Shown: positions 45,072-54,929, counted from the first letter of the stretch. The stretch is 64,000 nucleotides of DNA from JBFWWP01 sp050246115 (GCA_050246115.1 JBFWWP010000027.1:15179-79178), one strand, 5' to 3'. The notes: generated by a model from the letters alone, not told the origin. Translations and numbers: made by a program.

Positions 45072-46097
45072 TCAGGGCTTCGGTGGCGGCACTTCGACCC
45101 AGAACCAGCCGCGCAGGTCGCCCTCGGCAAAGCCGGTGGCTCGATCCTCGGGGTACTCCTGCTGCAGCTTGCGACGGACATCGGGGGCGAGCGCGTCGGG
45201 CTGACCGTGGCATGCGAGGCACGGCGCGGCGAGTCGGATCGGGATCGTGACACCCAGGCGACCGTCCTTGGCGGCGATGGTCTGCGGCGCGTCGGGTTTG
45301 TCGTCGAGCAGCAAGCCGGTCCAGGGAGGGCCGGTGTTCGTGGGGTTCCTGAGCTTCCACGACGTGCGCCCGATGCGGAGTTCGTGCTCTCGCGAGACTG
45401 CGGCCGCGATGGTGGGGGCGGCGCTCTTACACACGTCGACCGCTTGCGCAGGGCCCCCGCGTTCGAGTTCGGCTTGCAGCTGCTCCATGAGTGCTGCGAA
45501 GAGCGCTTTCTGCGCGGTGATGGCCTGCTTCCGTTGCGCCTGTTGCTCTGGGGCGAGGTCCGCGTCGGCTACGCGCTGCCAGCCGCCTCCATGCTTCTGG
45601 AACGCGGGCAGATGTCGCTCCTTCGATGCGGCTCGGAGTTCGCGGAACAAGGAAGCGACTGGAGCCTCGAGGTTGGTAGCCAGCAGCTCATCGTACATGC
45701 GAATGTTACGGATCTCGGCGACCGCCGCGGCGTCGCAGCATTCCGCGAAGGTTGCGGGCAGAGTGATGGTTCGACCCTCCCAAGGATCGCCGGGGACGGG
45801 GAACTGCAGCCGCTCGAGGTGTGCGATGAGAGCGCTGGCGTGACGGCGCTCGGCGTGGACGATGTTGGAGAACGGGCGCTGGTCTCCATGGCGCGCGAGC
45901 ACGGCCTCGTAGAAGGCGACTGCGTGCCGCTCATCCTCGAGGGCGGAGTACAGTGCCGCTCGCAGCTCGCTCGTGCCTTCGCGGGGAGCCGTCGTGGGTG
46001 GACTGGGCGATTGCGACGCGGCCAACGATGCCAGCAAGAGCAACGCTCCGAGGGGTACAGGTGCTTTGGCCACCGCGCGCATGTCGCATCTCCTCAC
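45072..46097 (-). CDS. exported ferritin-like plus Tll0287-type heme (DUF3365) fusion
   Basis: A 341-residue exported protein. After a signal peptide comes a four-helix ferritin-like region (about 45-170) with Glu and ExxH pairs (LEDERHAVAFYEAVL, VHAERRHASALIAHL, AEIRNIRMYDELL, KERHLPAFQKH) fit for a di-iron site. The second half matches DUF3365/Tll0287, with the c-type heme motif CLACH and AVDVCKSAAPTIA. The fusion is unusual. The GTG at 46097 overlaps the oxidoreductase stop (GTGA); an ATG at 46082 with GAGGAG upstream is the alternative. It is the last gene of a sulfide-oxidation-like operon. Confidence 0.75.
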   Translation of the reverse strand: MRRCDMRAVAKAPVPLGALLLLASLAASQSPSPPTTAPREGTSELRAALYSALEDERHAVAFYEAVLARHGDQRPFSNIVHAERRHASALIAHLERLQFPVPGDPWEGRTITLPATFAECCDAAAVAEIRNIRMYDELLATNLEAPVASLFRELRAASKERHLPAFQKHGGGWQRVADADLAPEQQAQRKQAITAQKALFAALMEQLQAELERGGPAQAVDVCKSAAPTIAAAVSREHELRIGRTSWKLRNPTNTGPPWTGLLLDDKPDAPQTIAAKDGRLGVTIPIRLAAPCLACHGQPDALAPDVRRKLQQEYPEDRATGFAEGDLRGWFWVEVPPPKP

Positions 46098-47284
46098 ATT
46101 CTTCCTCGCAGCATTCCGTGCCAGTACAGGCGCGGGAGTGCATACGCTTTCAGCGCGTACATGCTGTAGCGCTCCCGCCGCTGATCGAAAGGAAACGTTT
46201 CGCAGGGTTGCTTGGTGTAGTCGAACTCCGCCAGGATGAGGCGCCCGTAGCCGGTGACCAGCGGGCAGGAAGTGTAGCCATCGTAGGACGCGGACGGCCC
46301 ACCGGTCCGTTGCGCCAACAGGTTCGCGACGACGGTCGGCGCTTGCTTCCGGATCGCGGCTCCCGTCTTCGAGGTCGGCAGGCTGCTACAGTCGCCGAGC
46401 GAGAACACATTGGGAAAGCGAACGTGCTGGAGGGTGTGCTTGTCGACTTCGACCCAACCCTGCGCGTCGGCCAACGGACTCTGCCGGATCACCGCCGGTG
46501 CGCCCATCGGTGGCGTCACGTGGATCATGTCGTAGCGGATGACGCTCTCCTCGCCGGAGCGCACGTGACGAAACAACGCCTCGCGTGACGATGCCCGCAG
46601 TTCCACGAGGTTCGACTCGTAGCGAACCTCGATGCCCCGATGTCGCACCACGTCCAGGAGCGCCTCGGCGTAGTGCGGCGAGCTGAAGATCGTTCCTTTG
46701 CCGTTGCAGAAGATCACGCGCGTTCGGTCGCGCACCTGCTCCCGCCGGAAGTAGTCCTCCGCCAGGTACATGATCTTCTGCGGTGCTCCGCCGCATTTCA
46801 CGCCGCCGATGGGTTCGGTGAAGACTGCGGTGCCGCCTCGGAAGTCGCGGATCTGGTCCCAGGTGCTGTTCACGGTCTCATAGGAGTAGTTGCTGCAAAC
46901 GCCTGTGCCGGGCTTGCCGACGGCCTCTCGCAGTCCCGGGATCGAGTCCCAGTCGATCTCGATGCCAATCGCGACGACGAGTTGGTCGTAGGAGATGCGG
47001 CGGCCGTTGGCCACGACGACGGTACTGCGTTCGGGCTCGAACTCGGCAACGGACTGGACGATCCAGTCGGCGCCGGCCGGAATGAAGTCGGCCTCGTTGC
47101 GCACCGAGTCTTCTCGCGGAAAGACCCCTCCGCCGACCAGGGTCCACAGGGGCTGGTAGTAGTGCTTGTCGGAGGGCTCGATGATGCCGATGGTCGGTGG
47201 GCGGGGCGCCTGGCTCAGTTGAGCGGCGACCGACAATCCCGCGGTCCCACCTCCGCAGATCAGCACCTCGTAGTGGTCCTTCAT
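46094..47284 (-). CDS. sqr: sulfide:quinone oxidoreductase
   Basis: A 396-residue FAD enzyme. The dinucleotide fold is VLICGGGTAGLSVAAQL, and the redox-active cysteines are Cys129 (GTGVCSNYSYE) and Cys163 (GGVKCGGAPQK). A later SCPLVTGYG and the ATP-grasp-like DCSSLPTSKTGAAIRKQ FAD block match the SQR family. It oxidises sulfide and passes electrons to quinone at the membrane. It overlaps DUF1641 upstream and the ferritin/heme fusion downstream, each by 4 nt. Confidence 0.9.
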   Translation of the reverse strand: MKDHYEVLICGGGTAGLSVAAQLSQAPRPPTIGIIEPSDKHYYQPLWTLVGGGVFPREDSVRNEADFIPAGADWIVQSVAEFEPERSTVVVANGRRISYDQLVVAIGIEIDWDSIPGLREAVGKPGTGVCSNYSYETVNSTWDQIRDFRGGTAVFTEPIGGVKCGGAPQKIMYLAEDYFRREQVRDRTRVIFCNGKGTIFSSPHYAEALLDVVRHRGIEVRYESNLVELRASSREALFRHVRSGEESVIRYDMIHVTPPMGAPAVIRQSPLADAQGWVEVDKHTLQHVRFPNVFSLGDCSSLPTSKTGAAIRKQAPTVVANLLAQRTGGPSASYDGYTSCPLVTGYGRLILAEFDYTKQPCETFPFDQRRERYSMYALKAYALPRLYWHGMLRGRM

Positions 47285-47886
47285 ACGTCGCTACTCCTGG
47301 CCGGGGCGCGGGGGGTGGTTTCCTGGCTCGGTCCCAAGGCAGCTCCGAAACGCTGTGCGAACGCGAGCAGGAAGTCGAGACAACGACGGGTGTCGGGATC
47401 ACGAAGCGCGGTCAGTGTCCGCCACATGCCGGCGGAGCCTCGAGGTTCTTTGCGAGTGCTCACGAGGGCTTGCCCGAGTCGGCCGATCAGGTCGACGGTG
47501 CTCGGGTGAAGCACGTCAGAACCCAAGAGCGCGCCGAGTGCGTCGAGCTGCGCCGCCGATGTGCGCTCGCCGAAGTAGAGCGCGGCCGCCAGACCATTGC
47601 GCAGCGCGCGGTCGAGATCTTGCCCCCGGTCAGCGGCTCGGGCGACTTCGTCGTCGACGATATCGGTGAGGGCAGCGACGGCCTGAGGCGCGGCCGCGAG
47701 GGCTTCAGCCAGCCGCGGCTGGAGTGCGCTGCTGTCGTTCGCTTGCCGTTCGATCGCGTCGAGCCGGCGTTCGATCGACTCGAGCTTCGTGAGGATCAAG
47801 ACGTGGGTCTTCTTCGCGTCGATACCCAGTGGACTGTTCGGGCAGGCGATGGCGTCGACCCAGTGCTGGTGCGGGGAGGTGTCCAT
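47281..47886 (-). CDS. DUF1641 protein
   Basis: A 201-residue protein whose C-terminal part matches DUF1641 (MWRTLTALRDPDTRRCLDFL then LAFAQRFGAAL). DUF1641 genes are often next to sulfide:quinone oxidoreductase or formate-related oxidoreductase genes; the role is unknown. The ATG at 47886 is preferred to the upstream in-frame start at 47907. Its stop overlaps the sqr start (ATGA). First gene of a three-gene minus-strand operon. Confidence 0.8.
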   Translation of the reverse strand: MDTSPHQHWVDAIACPNSPLGIDAKKTHVLILTKLESIERRLDAIERQANDSSALQPRLAEALAAAPQAVAALTDIVDDEVARAADRGQDLDRALRNGLAAALYFGERTSAAQLDALGALLGSDVLHPSTVDLIGRLGQALVSTRKEPRGSAGMWRTLTALRDPDTRRCLDFLLAFAQRFGAALGPSQETTPRAPARSSDV

Positions 47887-48461
47887 CAAGTCGCCCTCGC
47901 GGCGCAAGGCGGTGCCTCCGGGGTGATCGCGCGTACTGAGTTGCGCGCCGCGGTTCGTGGGTCGCCTTGCTCTCGTGCGTTCTTCACCGTGTTCCTCCCC
48001 CTGCTCCAGTCTCCTGGGTCCTGGACCGAGTTTCGCGTTTCACCCCGTTGACCCATCGCGCCTGGGTCGGGGTCTGCGCATTAGGGGCACGAACCGTCGA
48101 GATCGTTCCCGAGCTGCACGAAGTTGGGCCGAAGTTGCTCGAGGAGAGTACTTTAGCTCCCGACGGCGCCGGTGTGCCCGTCGCGATGTCTCGGCCACGC
48201 GTCGGGTTGCAGCGGCCCCCGCGTTCACCCAGCGGGGCTGCCCGTCGCGAGGATGATCGGGCGTTCTGCGGACCGGTGAGTGAAGATCAAGCCTCTTGCC
48301 GGCGCACAGCTGGCCTGGTTCAGTGTGCCGGTCGTGGCCCGGAACTCGCGTCCAGGGCAGAAGCGGCGCGGGCGGGCTGTGGTGCGTGAGCCGGGCCGAG
48401 GATCTTTGGCGGCGACCAGGATCGGCGCGCGAGGTTGTCCGAGGAGCTGACGGGGGGGCCA
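47887..48461. other. divergent intergenic region, no gene seen
   Basis: About 575 bases between the sqr operon (minus) and DUF72 (plus). It must contain both promoters. No clear -35/-10 pair, RNA or repeat is visible, and the short frames do not look coding. Confidence 0.4.
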
Positions 48462-49163
48462 GTGACGCAGGGACGCTTGTGGGTTGGGACTTCGGGGTAC
48501 TCCTACAAGGAGTGGAAGGGCGCGTTCTACCCGGAGAAGCTGCCGGCCAAGCGGTATCTCGAGTACTACGCCGAACGCTTGTCGACGGTCGAGATCAACA
48601 ACACCTTCTACCGCTTTCCCGCAGCGAGTTTGCTCGAGGGTTGGCGAGATGGTACGCCGGTGAACTTTTGCTTCGCGGTGAAGGCGAACCAAGGGATCAC
48701 GCACAAGGGGCGGCTCGACGGGGTCGAGACGCTGACGAGTGACTTCGTCGGCCGCTGCGAGGCACTCGGAGCGAAGTTGGGCCCCATTCTGTTTCAATTA
48801 CCGCCCTACCTGCGGCGTGACGACGAGCGTTTGGCTCGCTTCGTCGGTTCTCTGCCGCCAGGGAGGCGGTACGCCATGGAATTTCGGCATGGGAGTTGGT
48901 TCGAGGAGCCGACGTTCCAGACGCTGCGCGATGCGGGTGTAGCCTTCTGTGTCTCCGAGGGCGACAAGCTCGACAGTCCGCGGCTGGCGACCGCGGGCTT
49001 CTGCTACGTGCGCCTGCGTCGAGAGACCTACTCCGCGGACGAGCTGCGCAACTGGCGGTCGTGGTTCACGGAACAGGCCGCGGTGGGACGTGATGTGTTT
49101 GCCTACCTCAAACACGACGACGCGGGAGTCTCTCCGGAGAACGCCCTGCAGCTCCTGCGGTGA
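48462..49163 (+). CDS. DUF72 family protein (YecE-like)
   Basis: A 233-residue TIM-barrel-like DUF72 protein: LWVGTSGYSYKEWKGAFYPE at the start, VEINNTFYRFP, FCFAVKANQGITH, LGPILFQLPPYL and YAMEFRHGSWF are the family motifs. Function is not established. The GTG at 48462 with a G-rich site is preferred; a TTG at 48435 would add nine residues. It converges with the cobalamin-binding gene, with only 4 bp between stop codons. Confidence 0.88.
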   Translation: MTQGRLWVGTSGYSYKEWKGAFYPEKLPAKRYLEYYAERLSTVEINNTFYRFPAASLLEGWRDGTPVNFCFAVKANQGITHKGRLDGVETLTSDFVGRCEALGAKLGPILFQLPPYLRRDDERLARFVGSLPPGRRYAMEFRHGSWFEEPTFQTLRDAGVAFCVSEGDKLDSPRLATAGFCYVRLRRETYSADELRNWRSWFTEQAAVGRDVFAYLKHDDAGVSPENALQLLR

Positions 49164-49167
49164 AGCG

Positions 49168-50253
49168 CTAGCGCGGAGAAGCGACGAGCTGCGCCCCGAT
49201 CGCGACCGCGCTCGCGGCGTCACTCGCGAAACCGTCGGCGCCGATCTCTCGCCACAACGAGTCCGTGCGTGCGAAGGCCGGTCCGCCGACGAGGATCTTC
49301 AAGGACTTCAGCTCGGGGATCGCGCGGAGGTCGCGGATGAGGTTCTCGGCGTCGCGGAGATACGGAGGTAGGTTGACGGCGAGGGCGAGCAAGTCGTGTG
49401 GCTCGGCGCTCAGGGTTTGCACGAGGTCTGCCGACGGCACGTTGCAGCCGAGGTAGGTCACCGACCACCCCTCCCACTCGAAGAAGTCGGCCACCATGCG
49501 GATGCCTACTGCGTGGTGATCGTCCTGGACCGTGGCTGCGAGAACCGAGGGGCCGCTCGCGCTCCCGGTGGTCTGCCCGCGAATCTCCGCCATGACCGCC
49601 TCGGTCACGGCCGTAGCTCGATGTTCTTCGGCGACGTTGATCTCTCCGGTAAGCCACAAGAGTCCGACTTCGCGCTGGGTCGGTGCCAGGATCTCGAGGT
49701 ACACGTCGCGGATCGGAGTGCCGCCATCGAGGGCGGTGCGCACGATGGCCATGGCGCCGCGCCGATTCCCGGCGAGCACTCGCATGAGATACTCGGCGGC
49801 CAGGCGCCCCGTCGGGGACGAGTGCGGATCGATCCTGCCCGGGAGGGAGCCGTCGGTGGCGCGGAGGGCGTGGTCTGCTGCGTCCAGGAACGGGCGGACC
49901 GCGGTTACGGCGTCGGCGGGGAGGTAGTCGGTCAGCACCTTGTCGAGCGCCGCGAGCCCGATGCTCAGGTCGAGCGTCGGCAGGCCGCGGGTTGCGCGAG
50001 CGATTCGCGCGGCCACCATGATCTCGGTGAACACATCCGCCCGGCGGGTGTGGAGCGCGGCCGCGAGGTACTCGAGCCAGGCGGCGAACTGGCGTGCACA
50101 GTGCTCGAAGGAAACTCGTTCCGCGGCGTAGGCCGGGTCTGGGTTGGCGAGCACGGATTGCGTGGCATACGAGGACAACCCGATCTTCGAGGCCTCGATG
50201 ACGCGCGCGGCGAAGCGGCAGGGATCTGGCTGTTCCGGGGTCACTGGGGACAC
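49168..50253 (-). CDS. cobalamin-binding protein with CarH-like Wx9EH motif, no HTH
   Basis: A 361-residue protein. Residues about 145-225 resemble the B12-binding helical cap, with Trp200 followed after nine residues by Glu210-His211 (Wx9EH), the motif by which CarH-type photoreceptors cover adenosylcobalamin. Residues 235-355 are the Rossmann-like B12 domain, with Asp245-x-His247-x-x-Gly250 (DxHxxG) providing the lower ligand. The N-terminal 130 residues are helical, but not a MerR DNA-binding domain. It may be a light- or B12-responsive sensor acting through protein contacts, as for AerR-like proteins. The photolyase is about 4 kb away. Confidence 0.8.
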   Translation of the reverse strand: MSPVTPEQPDPCRFAARVIEASKIGLSSYATQSVLANPDPAYAAERVSFEHCARQFAAWLEYLAAALHTRRADVFTEIMVAARIARATRGLPTLDLSIGLAALDKVLTDYLPADAVTAVRPFLDAADHALRATDGSLPGRIDPHSSPTGRLAAEYLMRVLAGNRRGAMAIVRTALDGGTPIRDVYLEILAPTQREVGLLWLTGEINVAEEHRATAVTEAVMAEIRGQTTGSASGPSVLAATVQDDHHAVGIRMVADFFEWEGWSVTYLGCNVPSADLVQTLSAEPHDLLALAVNLPPYLRDAENLIRDLRAIPELKSLKILVGGPAFARTDSLWREIGADGFASDAASAVAIGAQLVASPR

Positions 50254-50753
50254 CTCGAAATCCTATCGGTGAAGTTCTGTGCGCCGCGCCGGTCGCCCGT
50301 CCCGCCGAAGGCTTCGCCGGTGTGCCCACCACGGATTCAGGGGGGGCGGACCGAGGCCCACTCGGGTCGCGCGAGTTCTGGGATCATAGCCGAATCATAA
50401 CCGCTGGCGGTGCCGGGACGGAAGGACAGTCGATTCGTCCGGAAGATCCTGCCCTCGAGCAGGGGGCGCGGGAAGGGCAAGGGGCTGAGAAGGGGAAGCA
50501 CCCGGCGGCACTGGGGAGCGAGACGTCTCTGCATGTGCCGAAAAAGAAGGAAGCCGCGACCCACACCCAAGTCACGGCTTCCTCAGATTGGGTAGGTGCA
50601 GGCGGCGGGACTCACCGCCAGCACCGACAATCTAGGGGAGGGCCGTGAAGCCCAAAAAAATACGGTGAGAAGGTGTGAGCCTTGGCGGGATCGCTCTTCG
50701 CGGCCCGGTCGCGGAGGCAGGGCGGATTGCCGCATGCGGTCAGCGGACCTCGC
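50254..50753. other. intergenic region with kinase terminator
   Basis: About 500 bases between two minus-strand genes. It holds the terminator listed separately and must contain the promoter of the cobalamin-binding protein. No gene is seen. Confidence 0.5.
50541..50582 (-). terminator. rho-independent terminator of the large kinase gene
   Basis: On the minus strand GGAAGCCG pairs with CGGCTTCC (inner extension GAC/GTC) and is followed by TTCTTTTT. It is about 170 bp beyond the stop of the kinase gene at 50754. Confidence 0.8.
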
Positions 50754-53700
50754 TCACTGGAACTTCTTGGCGGGCCGGAATCCGGTCCACTCGAGCGGAC
50801 TCAGCGCTCGGGGCTTCGGCCGATAGGCTTCGGTTTCGCGATAGGTGGTCGTCACGTGGTCGGCCACCGACCGATAACCTCCGCCGCGAACGACCATGTC
50901 CGACGTGTCTCGTTGCGGCGGCCCTTCGTCGTCGGTCTTGTCCTTGGTCGAATAGGGGCCGAACACCGTCGCGCAGTACTCGCGCACGTTGCCGGCCATG
51001 TTGAACAGGCCGAACGGGCTCTTGCCGTTGGGGAAGCTGTTCACGCGGGCGATCAACCAGTGACCGTCGGCACGGAAGCGGGGTTCGTTCAGCACGTCGA
51101 ACTCGCGCACGGTGGTGAATCCCGAGTAGTTGGTGCGCAGCGGATCGAACTCGTTGCCCCAAGGGAACAGGTACGATTCAGGCCCCTTGGCGGCGTACTC
51201 CCACTCCGCCTCGAAGGGAAGCCGCATGCCGGCCCACTTGCAGTACGCGTCGGCTTCGATCCAGCTGATGAGGGTTACCGGGTAATCGGCCGCGAACTCG
51301 GTGTAGTAGCGGCGCAAGAACTCGCCCTTGGCTTGCCGGTCGAGGTCGGGATTCCAGAGTGCGAGTTGCTCGGCGGTCAACGTCTCGCGAAACAGCTCTT
51401 CCGTCGGTAGCGGCAGCTGATAAGCGTCGCGCTTCTCCAGCCAGTAGTTCGCCCACTGCCGATTGCTGATCTCATGCTTTGCGATGAGGTAGGTGGCGAG
51501 CGTGTGCTTCGACGTGGGGGTGGAGCCCGACTCGCCATCGCGTCCGAGCGTGAAGGTCGCTCCGGGGATTCGGACCAGGATCACGGAAGGGTCCTTGTCG
51601 AGCGAGTACTCGTGAGCTCCCTCGTCGTTCAGGCCCAGGTAGCTCACTCCCTGAGGTGGCTTCGGGAAGGCGATCAAGGTTCGTTCTGCCGTCGTGATGC
51701 GGCCGGTCGCCTTCTCCTTGGCCGTGATCCGGACGATGTTCTGCCCTTCGACGAGCCCGTCGATCGTGGCTTCCCAGCGTCCATTCTCGATCGCCACTTC
51801 TTGGGTGCCGACCGTGAGGGTGCACGGACTCGCGTCTTCGAGCGTGCCCCGCAACGTGATCGCGGCCACCGGAACGTGCTGCTTCTCTTGCGGCTCGAGC
51901 ACGGTGACTACGGGATTCTGGGTGTCGACGAGGACGCTCGCGCGCACGGTGGCAGAGATGTCCAGGTCGTCGATCACCCGAACCGTCAGTTCGAGGGGGC
52001 CGTCTTGCGCTTCGACGGTTGCGTAGTAGCGACCGGACGCGACGACCGCGCCGACGCCGTTGACCGTGACTTCCTTCGCTGTGGAGCCCACCACTTCCAC
52101 GACCACCTTCACCTGACGATCCGATACGGTGGAGTTCGCGAGGGGTTGCGCGATCCGCACCTGCGACTCGAGGGTTTGGCTCAGGCGCGCGCCCAGGTCC
52201 TTCTGTAGGGCGGAGGCCGTCGCCGTCTCCCTGATGCGCGACGAAGACCGAGCTGCCTGGTACGCAGATCGCGGATCCAGCTCCCGGAGGGTTCGCGCCG
52301 TCTCCAGATAGGCCGACGCCATCAGTGGGTCGATTTCCTGCGCGAGGTCGGGGTTGGCCGCGAGAGCGCGCTGCAAGCGGTCGATGGCGAGCTCCGTACG
52401 TCCTGCGTCGAGCGAGCTCTTCCCCTCGGCGAGGAGGCGCTGGGCTTCGGTCTGCGGCGAGGGCGGTGTCGGCGGGACGACGCTCGGCGTGGGGGTCGGA
52501 ACACGCGGTTCGACGCGCGGCTCGATCGGCGGAACGACCGTACCGCTCGGCGCCGCGCTGTCCGGTCCAGGTGTTGTTCCCGGCGTTGGTGTGGGTACTG
52601 GTGTCGGTGTTACTGTCGGTGTTGGTGTTGATACGGACGTTGGCTGCACCGGCGCGTCGAGCTTGGGTTCGACGGGCGTCGTGATAGCCGGCGGCGGCGT
52701 AACGCGAGCGGTATCCGGCGGTGTGGTGTCCGGCTTGCGGTCCGGTTTGAACACCAACAAGCCGACGACCACCACGAGCAACAGCACGACCGCCACCATG
52801 ATGACCTCGAGGCGTCGAGAGGCCGCCGGCGCGGGCGCTACCGTCGAGTCGCCGAGTCGCGGCGCTGGCGCTGGGAACGGCGTCGTCGGCGTGCTTTCTG
52901 TTGCCGGGCGACGCACCACCGACGAGTCCGAGATCTTCTGTGCGAGGCGCGGAGAAGTGCCGCGGGCCGTCTTTTCCATCGCGATCTTGATGGTCGCGAG
53001 CGTCTGTCCCGGCGGTGGGGAGAGGAGCGGCTCGCCGCGAGAGCCGAGGCCCGCCTCGGGGTCGACCAATGAGCCGGGACCGATGCCGCCCCACTGCTCG
53101 AGGGCGTGCACGACCTCGCCGGCGTTGCGATAGCGGTCCGACGCTTGCTTCTGCGTCATCTTGCGAAGGATCTCGACGAAGCCGGGCGCCAGGTCGCTGC
53201 GCTTCTCGCGAATGTCGGGGAACGGCTCGGTGCACGCTTTGCGCATGACCTCGGTGAAGCTGGAGCCCGAGATCGGATTCTGCCCGGTCAACAGATAGTA
53301 GGCCGTGGCGCCGAGGGCGTACACATCGCCCGGCGCGCCCACGGTCTTCACGTCTTCCCATTGCTCGGGGGGCATGTAGTTGGGGGTGCCCATCATGACC
53401 TGGGTCATCGTGACACCGTCGCCGTTGCCCTCGATGGCCTTCGCCAATCCGAGGTCGGCGACCTTCACCGCGCCCTTCTGCGAGATCAAGATGTTGTCGG
53501 GCTTCACGTCGCGGTGGACGACGCCGCTGCGATGCGCGGCGGCTAGGCCGTGGGCCGCGCCCAGCAGCACGCGAGCGGCTTCGGTCTGCGACAGCGGCCC
53601 CTTGCGCGCGACCCGCTCGGCCGCGGTCTCGCCCTCGACGTATTCCATGACGAGGTAGTGCACCCCGTGTTGCGCGTCGACGTCATAGACGCGAATCAGG

Positions 53701-53957
53701 TTCTCGTTGCTGATCGAGGCCGCAACCCGTGCTTCGCGTTCGAAGCGGGTGACCAGATCCCGATCGGCCTCGGCGAGGGATGGCCGTAGGCACTTCACGG
53801 CGACGTCGATGTCGAGATTGATGTGCTTGCCTCGGTAGACGGTGCCCATGCCTCCCTGGCCGAGGCGGCCATACAGGACGCACGGGTTCAGGACCTTGAA
53901 GCCCTCGACCTCGGGGACGTTCTTGAGGATCGGGTCGTCGTGGAGCTCGTTGACCAT
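50754..53957 (-). CDS. Ser/Thr protein kinase fused to Ig-like and FGE-sulfatase (SUMF1-like) domains
   Basis: A 1067-residue membrane protein. The kinase (about 25-285) has GQGGMG, Lys55 in VAVK, catalytic Asp150 in VVHRDVKPDN and DLG at 168-170 in place of DFG. One membrane helix (about 385-407) follows, then a Thr/Pro-rich linker (about 415-510), TPR-like helices (about 520-600), Ig-like strands (about 605-770), and a C-terminal FGE-sulfatase domain (about 790-1067; LISWIEADAYCKWAGMRLPF, FNMAGNVREYC, RGGGYRS). The active-site Cys pair of true formylglycine-generating enzymes is not obvious, so this end may bind ligands outside the membrane. A likely receptor kinase, characteristic of Planctomycetota. 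Confidence 0.88.
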   Translation of the reverse strand: MVNELHDDPILKNVPEVEGFKVLNPCVLYGRLGQGGMGTVYRGKHINLDIDVAVKCLRPSLAEADRDLVTRFEREARVAASISNENLIRVYDVDAQHGVHYLVMEYVEGETAAERVARKGPLSQTEAARVLLGAAHGLAAAHRSGVVHRDVKPDNILISQKGAVKVADLGLAKAIEGNGDGVTMTQVMMGTPNYMPPEQWEDVKTVGAPGDVYALGATAYYLLTGQNPISGSSFTEVMRKACTEPFPDIREKRSDLAPGFVEILRKMTQKQASDRYRNAGEVVHALEQWGGIGPGSLVDPEAGLGSRGEPLLSPPPGQTLATIKIAMEKTARGTSPRLAQKISDSSVVRRPATESTPTTPFPAPAPRLGDSTVAPAPAASRRLEVIMVAVVLLLVVVVGLLVFKPDRKPDTTPPDTARVTPPPAITTPVEPKLDAPVQPTSVSTPTPTVTPTPVPTPTPGTTPGPDSAAPSGTVVPPIEPRVEPRVPTPTPSVVPPTPPSPQTEAQRLLAEGKSSLDAGRTELAIDRLQRALAANPDLAQEIDPLMASAYLETARTLRELDPRSAYQAARSSSRIRETATASALQKDLGARLSQTLESQVRIAQPLANSTVSDRQVKVVVEVVGSTAKEVTVNGVGAVVASGRYYATVEAQDGPLELTVRVIDDLDISATVRASVLVDTQNPVVTVLEPQEKQHVPVAAITLRGTLEDASPCTLTVGTQEVAIENGRWEATIDGLVEGQNIVRITAKEKATGRITTAERTLIAFPKPPQGVSYLGLNDEGAHEYSLDKDPSVILVRIPGATFTLGRDGESGSTPTSKHTLATYLIAKHEISNRQWANYWLEKRDAYQLPLPTEELFRETLTAEQLALWNPDLDRQAKGEFLRRYYTEFAADYPVTLISWIEADAYCKWAGMRLPFEAEWEYAAKGPESYLFPWGNEFDPLRTNYSGFTTVREFDVLNEPRFRADGHWLIARVNSFPNGKSPFGLFNMAGNVREYCATVFGPYSTKDKTDDEGPPQRDTSDMVVRGGGYRSVADHVTTTYRETEAYRPKPRALSPLEWTGFRPAKKFQ

Positions 53958-54916
53958 CGAGTTGCCATCCGTCGGAGTTCGGAGAAGGTTCGCTCGTCCA
54001 GGATCGGTTCAGGCAGTTTTCCCGTGCAACTATCGTGCGAGAAACCCGTGGTTGTGGGCCGCCGGAGTCACCGGTGAATCGCGGAGCATACCCGGCGTCG
54101 GGGCCCAAGTCGTTAGCAAACCGCAGCTTGCGCCCGAGACTCGCACTCACCGCCGGCGCCGCGGAGATCTCCTCGCCCCCCGCCCGCGCCGTCGCCGCAC
54201 CGCTCGGCTCGGCCGAACGGAGTGTCAGAAAACGCCTCACGTGGCACGATCACGGACACTTTTCGAGTTTCGCCTGGCGACCGGTGTGGAAACGGAGCCA
54301 AACCGGGGCGCGCGGGCGGAGCCTCGGGAGCGACTTCCGTAAGGCCATTAGCTCCGACTATTTACGGGCTCATTGGGGTTCCGAACTGCCCGGGTTCCGA
54401 ACTGCCCGCGATTCGCCCAAGTTGGCGTACAACGCCAGAAGTTCGATTCGAAACACGGCCACCGTGCTCTCTGGCTTTCGAACTTTCCCGAGGTTCGAAC
54501 GAGTCGCGTACAGTACCTTGTGGTTCGAGGAACGAACGGATCCAGACCGATCCAGGTCGGGCACTGGAATCCCGCTTCGTGCTCCCTTGTCCTGGAACAG
54601 GACGTCACTGCTGTCGACCCGCAGCCGTTGGTCGCCCAGGCCTGGAAGCCGCGGACCCCAAAGCCATCGGGACCTCTCGACTCTTGGCGTTCGTTGGAGG
54701 TCGCGTGGGTGGTTCCGCCGCCAGCGAGAAAGGACCACCATCCGGATATCCAGGTCTGCCCAATCCGGTCCTCCGGATCCGGCCCGCGATATCCAACCCG
54801 TTACAAGATGTTGACCTGCGCACAACGCCAGCACACCAGCCGCGCGGCGCTATTCAGCGAGACCTGGCTCCGGGGCCTTGTGCGCGTGGCTTACACAGAA
54901 CTGTTGAATTGGATAG
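53958..54916. other. long non-coding region ahead of the cassette array
   Basis: About 960 bases between the kinase start and the first cassette. I looked for an integron integrase on either strand and found none. Frames of 100-250 residues here have no domain features. A partial attC-like stretch could exist at about 54817-54916 (CACAAC ... GTTAGGG), but the pairing is weak. Confidence 0.5.
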
Positions 54917-54929
54917 TTAGGGAGACGAG

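Noticed and set aside
53958..54916. attI site or integrase remnant upstream of the array
   Set aside because: No frame resembles a recombinase, and the only attC-like stretch near 54817-54916 pairs poorly.
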